A stretch of DNA of 50,703 nt from Candidatus Eisenbacteria bacterium (GTDB lineage: Bacteria; Eisenbacteria; RBG-16-71-46; SZUA-252), in NCBI GenBank assembly GCA_005893275.1, contig VBOW01000025.1:1-50703 (forward strand). The letters are read 5' to 3'. Shown in pieces: positions 16,553-24,436 of the stretch (positions are counted from its first letter, which is position 1; every line of letters begins with the position of its first letter). The notes under the pieces were generated by a model that saw nothing but the letters and a program-made list of their open reading frames with translations, made no database searches and had not been told where the DNA came from. Both the position numbers and the translations under genes were made by a program.

Positions 16553-17767
16553 TTACCGGAGGGTGAGGATCGGAAGCTTGCGCGGGAACCGCGACAGAAA
16601 CTCGGCGCCTCGAGGTCCCACCACCACATCCTCCTCGAGGGAAACGAGCCCGTGGTCCGGGAGATGGATGCTGGGCTCGAGGGTGTAGACGCTTCCCTCA
16701 CGCACGGTTTCGTAGGGAGCCTTTCCATAGCGCTCCCACCGAGGGCCCAGAACCCCGCCTCCGTCGTGAACCGCGCGCCCCAGGTGATGTCCCAAGGCAT
16801 GCGCGTATTCCGGGTAGCCGAGGGAGGCGAGGTGATCGCGTACTTTCTTGTCGACCTCCCATCCCGCGACGCCCGGGAGGAGCGCTTTCGCGGCCAGCTC
16901 GATCGATTCGACGATCGCCGCATAGGCGCGGAGGACCGCGTCGGGTGCTACACCCTCCCCGTCTGCGGCCGCATACCAGACCCGCTGGAGGTCGGAGCAA
17001 TAGCCGTCCCGCGCGATGCCGAAATCCACGTGGATCACGCTGCCCTTCCGGATGGCTTCGTCACCGGGGCGCACGTGACCCACCGGGGACTTGGCGCCGG
17101 CAGTCACGGTCGGGCAATGACGCCGGGACCACGCGGTCGGGCAACCGGCGCGATCCGCCTCGCCGTGAAAGCGCTCCGCGATCTGGCGCTCGGTCATTCC
17201 GACGCAGAACTCGCGCGAGACCCGGTCGAACATCTGCTCCGTTTCCGTCACCGCGCGCGCGATCAGCGTGCGCTCCCCGGAGAGTTTCACCCCGCGCAGG
17301 AGGGCGAGGAAGCGCTCGGCGGATTGCAGCCGCGCGGCGTACGGCGTCCCCGCGAGCGTTTCCCGGAGGTGATCGTGGAGACCCGCGGTCAGGCCGTCCG
17401 CGAGCGCATCGTCTTGAGAGACGTTGATCCCGATCGACCGCGGATCCACCTGGCCCAGGAGCTCCACGAGCGCGGCGCGCGCGCCTTCCTTGTAGGTCCT
17501 GACCTCATCGAAGAGACCCGACTGGCCGAGGTCGGGGGCGTCGAACGTGGCCACAAGGGCGAAGGCGCGGTTCGGTGTGATGAGGAAGTAGCTATTCCAG
17601 GTGAATTCCTGGTCCAAGAAGAATCGAAGATTGGGGTCCGGGCGCTCCTGCGATTCACGGACGGCGATGAGCCACGCCTCGAGGGAAGAGTCGCGCAGGA
17701 ATTCCTGCGCTTGGGCGAGCTTTTGGGCGCCCAGGGAGCGGACATCCGTTTCGGCGGAGACGCGCAT
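16553..17767 (-). CDS. M24-family metallopeptidase (Xaa-Pro aminopeptidase-like)
   Basis: A 404-residue pita-bread-fold peptidase. The metal ligands are visible: two Asp in HVDFGIARDGYCSDLQR (around residues 245-260), His in HALGHHLG (around 325), Glu in YTLEPSI (around 360) and Glu in LEEDVVV (around 377). The N-terminal half resembles the creatinase-like domain of prolidases and Xaa-Pro aminopeptidases. It is soluble with no signal peptide. Likely role: release of N-terminal residues next to proline, or dipeptide cleavage; substrate uncertain. It is followed by mutL after 3 bases. Confidence 0.9.
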   Translation of the reverse strand: MRVSAETDVRSLGAQKLAQAQEFLRDSSLEAWLIAVRESQERPDPNLRFFLDQEFTWNSYFLITPNRAFALVATFDAPDLGQSGLFDEVRTYKEGARAALVELLGQVDPRSIGINVSQDDALADGLTAGLHDHLRETLAGTPYAARLQSAERFLALLRGVKLSGERTLIARAVTETEQMFDRVSREFCVGMTERQIAERFHGEADRAGCPTAWSRRHCPTVTAGAKSPVGHVRPGDEAIRKGSVIHVDFGIARDGYCSDLQRVWYAAADGEGVAPDAVLRAYAAIVESIELAAKALLPGVAGWEVDKKVRDHLASLGYPEYAHALGHHLGRAVHDGGGVLGPRWERYGKAPYETVREGSVYTLEPSIHLPDHGLVSLEEDVVVGPRGAEFLSRFPRKLPILTLR

Positions 17768-17808
17768 GATGGAAACATATCCCGGCGCGCCGGGAACGGC
17801 AACGAAAA

Positions 17809-20118
17809 CTAGGCGCCCGAGCGGACGAGCGAGAGAAGCTCCCCTCCGGTCGCGATCTCATCGGGGAAGGAATACTGACGTCCCGTGAGCTGCACATCCG
17901 ACGGATCGGGCAGGGCGCGCACGCTCGGAAGGTGACCCAGAAGCGCCTCGAGTCGTTTGAGAAGAACGCCGCTCTCCTTGTCGCTCGCCGGGGAAAGCAC
18001 CGCGAACCTCCCATCCGTGATCCGCGCGATCGCGTCCACTTCGCGCACGTTCTTTCGAAGCGCCTGGGCGAACTCCTTCTGGAACGCCTCGCCCCAGGTG
18101 GGCCCGTGCCGATCGAGGAGCCGCTCGTACTCGCAAATCGTGCAGATCGTGAGCAGGAACCGCTCGCGGTATCGCTCGGCGCGCTTCACTTCCTCCTGCA
18201 CGCGGTGCTCGAAGCCCCCCGCCGCCAGGAGACCGGTCAGCGGGTCCGCGACCGTCCGTTCGGTCCTGGCCTCCGCGCGGCGCGCGTTCTCGATCGCCAG
18301 GGAGACGTAGAGCGCGAGCTTCCGGAGGCTCTGGATGTCGAGCCGGCTCAGCCCCGGCGCCGGCTCGCCCCCGCGCCGGGCCGCGGGCAGAAGGACGCCG
18401 AGCACGCCCGCGACCTCCTCGTCGATCCGGACCGGTATGAATGCGTAGGCTGCGACGCCGTGCTCCTCCATGATGCCTCGCAGCTCATCGGGAGCCAGAC
18501 CCGAGGAGCTGAGCTCCCGCCTCGATTCGACGGCCCGCCGCGCCAGGGTCGACTCGAATTCAAGCGCGCGCTGTCGCTCGGGCTCGAGCCCCTCGAAGGC
18601 ACTCCGGAACAGGAAGCCGCCTCCCTCTCCTCGGATCCGCACCGTGTTGAGGCCGGTCGGGAACAGGGAGCGCAGGGCGCCCAAGACCTCGCTCAGGAGC
18701 GATTCCACGTCGTGGGAGAGCATGACGCGGGCGGCGATGTCCGCGAGATTCCCCAGGAGCGCGCTCCGGTGGCTCAGCTCCGATTCGTCCGCCTGACCCT
18801 CGATCGATCGCGCGAGGAACTCGGCCACCCGCGCGGTGAGCCGCTCGAACTCCTCCTGGTCCGCCGCTGCGCTGCCGACGCACTCGAACGCGAGCAGCCC
18901 GAGCGGGCGCGAGCCCATGAGCGGCGCGAGCACGAGATTGGGAAGCGGCTCGCTTGCGTCCGACTCGAACGACCGCCCGGGCCGGGCGGTGAGGAAATAG
19001 GACCTGTGCTCCGCGAAGGCTCTCGCGAGGAGGCCATGGTGGAGGGGCAGCTCTCCCTCTTGACCGTAGCGCCCCGCCGAGGAGACCGTGCGAAAGCGAT
19101 CGAGCGACTCGTCGGCGAGGTGAACCTGGACGGCATCGGCGGCCAGGAGCTCCGCGAGCCTCCCGGCCACCATGCGGAGCCGCTCGGTCAGGTCGAGCCC
19201 CTTGCGGCTGAAGGCGATTTCGATCTCACGCCGCGCGCGAAGCTCGAGGGCGTCCCGCTCGCGCCTCGCGACACGGATCGCCCGGTCCAGGATTCCTGAA
19301 ATCTGATCCGCGATCTCAACCAGGCGCGCGAGATCTTCGTCCTGGAACGCCGTGCCCGCCTTATCGCTGGAGACGTTCAGCACGCCGATCGTCCGGCCGT
19401 CGACCTTGAGCGGAGCGCACATGGCGGCCACGATCTGGGAGCGCTGGCGTCCGTCGCGAAAGCGCGGATCGGTGACCCGGTCGTTGATGATGAGAGGCTT
19501 TCCGTCGAGTGCGACTTTTCCGGCGACCCCTTCCCCGAGCCGCTGCCGTGAGGTGCGCACGATCTCAGGGGTGAGGCCGTCGGCGAAGGCGATCCGGAGC
19601 TCGTGCGCTTCCTCGTCCACGACCATGATCGATCCCGAATCGGCGCCCGACTGCTCGACCGCGAGGGCGAGCACTTCGCGAAAGAGGAGCTGGCGGTCCT
19701 CGGAAAGGGCGAGCGCGGCGCGGATGCGGTTCAGCCGCGAGCCGCTCGTCGCCTCGTCGTATTGGTTTTCCCAAAGCTCGATGGGGTTCGTATCCTCGGC
19801 GGGTTTCTCCGCCGGCGCGGGCGGCAAGCCCTGCGAGAGATTGTCCAGGGTGACAAAGATCTGCTCGGAGATGCCCGCGCGCGCAAGCGCCGCCGCGCTG
19901 GGAGAGGCGAGCGAAGGAAGAGCGACCCGATCGGGTTTGAGCGCGAGGAGGTCGAGCGGTTCGGTCGAGCGCGGTATCTGGAGCACCTCCGCGATCTTCA
20001 AGGACAACGCCTCGGGATCGGGGTGCGCGACCAGCACGATTTCCACGTTGGGATCGTGCCGGGCCACCGAGATGAGGTCGACCCGTTCGTCAGGCAAATC
20101 CAAGAAAGCGAGCTTCAT
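17809..20118 (-). CDS. Multi-GAF sensor protein with degenerate GGDEF domain
   Basis: A 769-residue cytoplasmic protein. Residues 1-95 look like a small Rossmann-type module (KLAFLDLPDERVDLISV, VEIVLVAHPD). A GAF domain follows at about 137-280, with GEGVAGKVALDGKPLIINDRV as a typical segment. Two more GAF-like domains occupy about 300-450 and 470-630. The C-terminal 110 residues are GGDEF-like (DPLTGLL is intact), but the signature reads ITDGRFAV instead of GGDEF, so diguanylate cyclase activity is unlikely. It may be a c-di-GMP-independent scaffold or a ligand sensor. ATG 20118 was chosen because it begins the Rossmann-like strand; an upstream in-frame extension exists but has no recognisable fold. 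Confidence 0.82.
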   Translation of the reverse strand: MKLAFLDLPDERVDLISVARHDPNVEIVLVAHPDPEALSLKIAEVLQIPRSTEPLDLLALKPDRVALPSLASPSAAALARAGISEQIFVTLDNLSQGLPPAPAEKPAEDTNPIELWENQYDEATSGSRLNRIRAALALSEDRQLLFREVLALAVEQSGADSGSIMVVDEEAHELRIAFADGLTPEIVRTSRQRLGEGVAGKVALDGKPLIINDRVTDPRFRDGRQRSQIVAAMCAPLKVDGRTIGVLNVSSDKAGTAFQDEDLARLVEIADQISGILDRAIRVARRERDALELRARREIEIAFSRKGLDLTERLRMVAGRLAELLAADAVQVHLADESLDRFRTVSSAGRYGQEGELPLHHGLLARAFAEHRSYFLTARPGRSFESDASEPLPNLVLAPLMGSRPLGLLAFECVGSAAADQEEFERLTARVAEFLARSIEGQADESELSHRSALLGNLADIAARVMLSHDVESLLSEVLGALRSLFPTGLNTVRIRGEGGGFLFRSAFEGLEPERQRALEFESTLARRAVESRRELSSSGLAPDELRGIMEEHGVAAYAFIPVRIDEEVAGVLGVLLPAARRGGEPAPGLSRLDIQSLRKLALYVSLAIENARRAEARTERTVADPLTGLLAAGGFEHRVQEEVKRAERYRERFLLTICTICEYERLLDRHGPTWGEAFQKEFAQALRKNVREVDAIARITDGRFAVLSPASDKESGVLLKRLEALLGHLPSVRALPDPSDVQLTGRQYSFPDEIATGGELLSLVRSGA

Positions 20119-20248
20119 GACACCCCTGCGTGGCCGGCCAGCCCAAGAGAGCCTTTGATCCGGCCGGGGAAAGCGCAAGGATCGTACCACTGGACGAGGG
20201 TCGCCGTCCGGGGATTGGGAATGCCGTGATTGTGGGAGTTAGCGGAGA

Positions 20249-20300
20249 TTTTCGGGGCGCGAGGCGCGCCCCCGTCCGGCGCGCGCCTCGCGCCGGAAAA
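20249..20300. repeat. Long GC-rich inverted repeat between two minus-strand genes
   Basis: The arms read TTTTCGGGGCGCGAGGCGCG on one side and the near reverse complement GCGCGCCTCGCGCCGGAAAA on the other, around a short CCCCGTCC loop region. The T-tract is on the 5' side and the A-tract on the 3' side of either strand, so this is the opposite of an intrinsic terminator. It lies in the 203-base gap between the beta-propeller gene and the GAF/GGDEF gene. Confidence 0.7.
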
Positions 20301-20321
20301 AAATCATGCAATTCGCACGAC

Positions 20322-22505
20322 TCACCGCGTGACCGCGAGAATCTTTCCGACCGAGACGTTTCGCTGCGAGTCGGAGGCTCGGACGGTGATCGCGTGCTCT
20401 CCCGGCGCCAGATCGACCACGTCGAAACGGAACTTTTCCTGCAAGGAATCGAAAATCGAATCCTCCGGAAAGATCTGCTTCCAGTCCGACCCGTCGACCG
20501 AGTATTCGATTTTTGCGATCCTGCTGTCAGCGTCGATCGCGATCCCAGAAACGGCGACGGTGCTCCTCCCTCTCACGCCTCCCTCGCGGGTCACCGTGCG
20601 CAGGCCTTCGACGCGAGGAGGAATATTGTCGATCAGGAAGGGAGCGCTGACCCGTTCCGTTTTCATCGCGGTCCCGTCCGGGTTGTCCGGCGAATCGCTC
20701 GCCTCCAGCTTGAGCCTGTACGTACCGTTCGCGAAGGACTCCGCGTCCCAGCTGAACGCGCGATCGTCCATCTCGCTCGAGAGCGATTTCCAGGCGGTCT
20801 CATCGTCGGCCTTGATGTAGAGCTTGTAGCGAAGATTGTCGCCGTTCGGATCGGCCGCTTCCCATGAGGCGCTTCGGATGCCGCGCGCCCAGGCGGCGCT
20901 CGCGTCGGAGACCGGACGCGGGCCGGCGCGCGGGAGTGAGAACTCGAGCTTGATCCCGTTCGCGAACGACTGCGAGATCTGCGGCGGGCGGTACTCGGGA
21001 CCTCCCTCGAAAAAGGGATTCTCCGGGCCGTACAGGGTGACGTTTGCGATCGATGGGGGCAGGTTGCGTTGGAGATAGGCGACCTCGACGGTCGACACTG
21101 TCGGTCGATCCCCCGACCCGCGGCGGAACCGGAGCCGGTACTGGAGGAACCTCGCGGGTGGGCTCTCGATCTTGACGTAGCCCTTGATCGGCACCTCGCG
21201 CGACCAGCCGCTCCACCCGTCGTCGGGCGTCTTGCTGAACCCGCTTCGGCTCGACCAATGCACCTCCCCGCCCCCCGATACGGCGACCCTCGCTTCCCCC
21301 CAGGATGCCACGGAGCGAAGGTCATGCGCTTCCGAGATATACGTCCCCTCGGCGCCCGGCCCGGACCCGAGCGAGTAAAGCAGGCCCGCGTTTCCCGCCG
21401 AGGCGTACGCCTCCTTGTCGGCGCGGACCAGCCCCAGGAGCTGCTTCGATTCGGTCGCGCCCAAGAGCGCGAATTTTCGATCCAGTCCGACCCGGAAGAG
21501 CGCGGCGGGATTTCCCGTCGTGAACCACACCGATCGCGCGTCCCCGGGGGCCAACGCATAGACGTAATCGCACGGCGGAGCGTAGAGGAGCCGCGCGGAG
21601 CCATCCGACTGCACGATGTACACGCCGCACTTGCTCCCTCCGGAGGGGGTGACCTCGATTCCGAGGGATGATCCCCCCGTCGAGGAGCCTCCGCCCCCCG
21701 CGCCGCCGCCCCCCGCGCCGCCGCTGCCCGAGCCGGAGCCGCTCTGCCCGCGATTGGTCCCAACCGCGATCGAGCCGTCCTCGAGGACCGCGATCGCCCG
21801 CAGCTCTTCCGCGCCCGAATCGTAGATCACCCGTGGGGATCCCCCCGGATCGATCCGGATCAGGAGCCCCTTGGAGGATGTTCCCGCGAGGAGGTCGCCG
21901 TCCTTCGCCCACGCGAGCGCGAGGACATTGGCATCGCGTGTATCGGCGAGGAGATACCCCTTGCCCGGGCCGGATATCTTGTAGATGCGCCCTCGGCTGC
22001 CCGTTCCTGCGTACAGGGTCCCGTTCTTTCCCAGGAGAAGCGTCCAGACCGACTGCTCCCCCGTCTCGAAGTAGCGGGAGGTGTCCCCGCGCGCCGAAAC
22101 GCGGTAGATCACCCCGCCCGGCGACGAGCCCGCGTACACGTTGTCGTTCGCGTCGATCACCATGGACATGATCTCGGAGGATCCCGTGTCCCAAACGAGC
22201 TGCGCGGGGCGGCCGCGGGACCAGCGGTAGATGCGACCCTCGTCCCCCGTCCCAAAGTAGATTTGGCCTTTCGAATCGCGCGCGAGACACCAGATCTGGG
22301 CGACGTCGGGCAGGTTGGACACCACCGAATCCCACGCGGCGCCGAGCTCCACCTGCCCCTCGCTCGTTACCGTAACCCCCGCCACGTCGCCGGAGAGAAA
22401 GTCATCGACCGTATCCTGAGTCCACAGGGAGGTCCTCACCGCCCACGCGTGCGAAGCACCGAAGAGGGCAAGGGCAGTCAGCACCACCGAGAATCGCCGC
22501 CTCAT
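20322..22505 (-). CDS. Secreted beta-propeller protein with C-terminal Ig-like domains
   Basis: A 727-residue protein with an N-terminal signal peptide (RRRFSVVLTALALFGASHAWA). Residues about 55-430 form repeated propeller blades with GQIYFGTGDEGRIYRW, DNVYAGSSPGGVIYRV and GTLYAGTGSRGRIYKI, similar to two-component-regulator-type or NHL-like propellers. A Gly/Ser-rich linker interrupts the propeller. The C-terminal part has beta-sandwich segments such as KIEYSVDGSDWKQIF and APGEHAITVRASD, like Ig/Y_Y_Y domains. It is likely periplasmic or surface-exposed; no enzymatic motif was seen. The start is uncertain: ATG 22505 begins the signal peptide, ATG 22532 (MKGVTIPLP) and TTG 22511 are in frame, and an AAAGGAG ribosome site lies inside the longer version. 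It follows the S55 gene by 44 bases, suggesting a functional pair. Confidence 0.75.
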   Translation of the reverse strand: MRRRFSVVLTALALFGASHAWAVRTSLWTQDTVDDFLSGDVAGVTVTSEGQVELGAAWDSVVSNLPDVAQIWCLARDSKGQIYFGTGDEGRIYRWSRGRPAQLVWDTGSSEIMSMVIDANDNVYAGSSPGGVIYRVSARGDTSRYFETGEQSVWTLLLGKNGTLYAGTGSRGRIYKISGPGKGYLLADTRDANVLALAWAKDGDLLAGTSSKGLLIRIDPGGSPRVIYDSGAEELRAIAVLEDGSIAVGTNRGQSGSGSGSGGAGGGGAGGGGSSTGGSSLGIEVTPSGGSKCGVYIVQSDGSARLLYAPPCDYVYALAPGDARSVWFTTGNPAALFRVGLDRKFALLGATESKQLLGLVRADKEAYASAGNAGLLYSLGSGPGAEGTYISEAHDLRSVASWGEARVAVSGGGEVHWSSRSGFSKTPDDGWSGWSREVPIKGYVKIESPPARFLQYRLRFRRGSGDRPTVSTVEVAYLQRNLPPSIANVTLYGPENPFFEGGPEYRPPQISQSFANGIKLEFSLPRAGPRPVSDASAAWARGIRSASWEAADPNGDNLRYKLYIKADDETAWKSLSSEMDDRAFSWDAESFANGTYRLKLEASDSPDNPDGTAMKTERVSAPFLIDNIPPRVEGLRTVTREGGVRGRSTVAVSGIAIDADSRIAKIEYSVDGSDWKQIFPEDSIFDSLQEKFRFDVVDLAPGEHAITVRASDSQRNVSVGKILAVTR

Positions 22506-22549
22506 GGGCAATGGAATGGTCACTCCTTTCATCGAAGCCCCGTGCGGCG

Positions 22550-24397
22550 TCATCGCACCCGATACGGGAGCACCGTGACCGTCTTCTGCTCGCAGCCGTT
22601 CATGACCCGGCCCATCTCCACCGGAACCTCCACGAGGGTCGCCCCCTTGACGGGGGCCCCGTCCCCGGACTTGGCCCCGGCGCCGAGCACGTCCAGGATC
22701 GAGGACGGGGCCTGGGATATCTCTCCGCCGTGAACGCTGACCCCACGAACCTCCCGGTAGAGTTGCACGAAGATCTGATCGCCGCGGCGCTCGCGGCTCA
22801 GGAGGCTCAGGAGGTGGTCCAGATTCTGCGGCTCGAACGTCTCGGGCGCGCGGTCGCGCTCCCACTTGTCGGTCTCGGGGCCATTGCACACCCTGACCGT
22901 GAGATCTCCCTGCGGGGTCCCAGGGGGAATCCGGACGGTGACCCGACGCGTTTCGGGCGCATGCCGGGCCGGGCGGATGGAAAGCTCCACCTGGACCGAT
23001 TCACCCGGCGCGGCCATCGTGGGCTCCACCCGGAAGGACGTGAGGGTGGCCTGGTCGAGCCCGTCCTCCACGGAAATATCCGCCCGCAAGGAATCCAGCT
23101 GCACCGGCTCGAATCGATTGATCAAGAGCAGGAGCAGGGTCTGCGAGACGTCGTCTCCCGCGCCCGCGAGAGGGGCGGGGGCCACGATCGCGTTGCCGCG
23201 CTTGAGCAGGCGGGTCCCGCCGTTCAACCAGTAGGTCAGGTCGTAGCGCGTGGTCGAAAGGCCCACGTCGAAGAGCGCCTCGGAAATCGAGCTGACGATC
23301 GTGGCTGCGGCGAGCCCGGGCGTCAGGGAGCGGCTCCGCGCGATCTCGAATTGATACCGACGCTCGAGGCTCTGCGGTCCCCGGATCGAGACGGTCACCG
23401 GAATCATGGACGGGGCGCTGCCGAGCTGCCCCGCGATCCCGACGCTTCGATCGGCGACCAGGGTGCCGCACGTGCGCGTCGCCGATCCTACCTTCGTCGA
23501 GATCTGCTGGCTTGCGAACACCGTGTGGATCGTGGCGGCGGTCAGCGGAAGCTGCACTCGCCCCAGCGCAAAGAAAGGATGCCCGAACGCGAGGACGCGG
23601 TTTCCCTCGCGGTAGGTCGCCGTACCAATTGCGGTCGCGCTCATGTCCCCGCGCACAAGCTCCACCCCTACGGCGGAGCCGGGCACGATCGAGTCGCATG
23701 AGCCGACGTCCTGGGCGCCGCCACCGGGAGCCGAGACAAACCCGTGCTCCTTGAGCCAAGGATCGAGGTAGCGGATCGCCTCGGGGGTGAATCCCGACAG
23801 CGCGAGCGGGGTCGCGATGGGGTGCGCCTCGCCGGGGAGCGGCGATGCCCCGCCCGGGGGCAGATCGAGCCCACCGTATCGCGCGTCGGAAGGCTCGAGC
23901 TTCTCCTCGGGCATGGGGCGAAGCGAGTTGAGCATCTCCCCGATCGGCGTGATGCCCGCGACCGGATCCTTGGTGAAGGCCCACGTATACGAGACGGCGC
24001 CGATGAGCCTCCCGCCGACATAAACGGGGCTTCCGCTCATTCCCGCGATGATCCCGGTCCTCTCGAGGAATTCGCCGTGCGCCCGAGCCAGGATGAGGTC
24101 GGCTCCCGGGCGGTTCCCCTTGAGGACCCCGAGAATCGTCATCGGAAAGCTGTCGACCGAGGTTCCCCGGAACACGCTCAGGCCGTAGCCGGTCATACCT
24201 GCGCGCACGGAATCGGTGGGAAGTGGGGAGAGCATCGCCTTCGCCGCCGGGAGGGGGGCCGCGAAGCATGGGCTTCCGGCGCGGCCGGCGATCAGGAGGA
24301 GCGCGATGGTCGTAAACAGGCCGAGCCGGGGAGCCGTCCCGAAACGGAAGCCCCTCGGTCGTGAACGGCGGGAAGCTATTCGCGGAAGGCGGGTCAT
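22550..24397 (-). CDS. Secreted S55 (SpoIVB-type) peptidase-domain protein
   Basis: A 615-residue protein with a basic N-terminus and signal-like hydrophobic stretch (25-47). Residues 110-155 match the nucleophile end of the SpoIVB S55 domain: LERTGIIAGMSGSPVYVGG, then LIGAVSYTW and DPVAGITPIGEML. The AFGHPF segment around 270-274 resembles the SpoIVB catalytic His motif, but here it follows the Ser motif, whereas in SpoIVB His comes first. Residues about 300-615 are beta-rich. B. subtilis SpoIVB cleaves SpoIVFA to activate sigma-K; no sporulation gene is seen here, so this is an adopted family. ATG 24397 has AGGAGA just upstream. mutS starts upstream on the same strand and ends 39 bases before it; the propeller gene is downstream. 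Confidence 0.8.
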   Translation of the reverse strand: MTRLPRIASRRSRPRGFRFGTAPRLGLFTTIALLLIAGRAGSPCFAAPLPAAKAMLSPLPTDSVRAGMTGYGLSVFRGTSVDSFPMTILGVLKGNRPGADLILARAHGEFLERTGIIAGMSGSPVYVGGRLIGAVSYTWAFTKDPVAGITPIGEMLNSLRPMPEEKLEPSDARYGGLDLPPGGASPLPGEAHPIATPLALSGFTPEAIRYLDPWLKEHGFVSAPGGGAQDVGSCDSIVPGSAVGVELVRGDMSATAIGTATYREGNRVLAFGHPFFALGRVQLPLTAATIHTVFASQQISTKVGSATRTCGTLVADRSVGIAGQLGSAPSMIPVTVSIRGPQSLERRYQFEIARSRSLTPGLAAATIVSSISEALFDVGLSTTRYDLTYWLNGGTRLLKRGNAIVAPAPLAGAGDDVSQTLLLLLINRFEPVQLDSLRADISVEDGLDQATLTSFRVEPTMAAPGESVQVELSIRPARHAPETRRVTVRIPPGTPQGDLTVRVCNGPETDKWERDRAPETFEPQNLDHLLSLLSRERRGDQIFVQLYREVRGVSVHGGEISQAPSSILDVLGAGAKSGDGAPVKGATLVEVPVEMGRVMNGCEQKTVTVLPYRVR

Positions 24398-24436
24398 GTC
24401 TCCTGGAGGGAAGGATACGGATTCGGCCGGGGCCCG

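Noticed and set aside
14732-17812. Plus-strand open frame of about 1000 codons antisense to miaA, mutL and the M24 gene
   Set aside because: Same GC effect; no recognisable domain, and it crosses several real gene boundaries.
20249-20306. Palindrome followed by an A-run considered as an intrinsic terminator
   Set aside because: On both strands the T-run is upstream of the stem, not downstream, so termination is not expected.
21665-21745. Gly/Ser-rich repeat in the propeller gene considered as a tandem repeat element
   Set aside because: It is a low-complexity linker in a coding frame, with irregular units.
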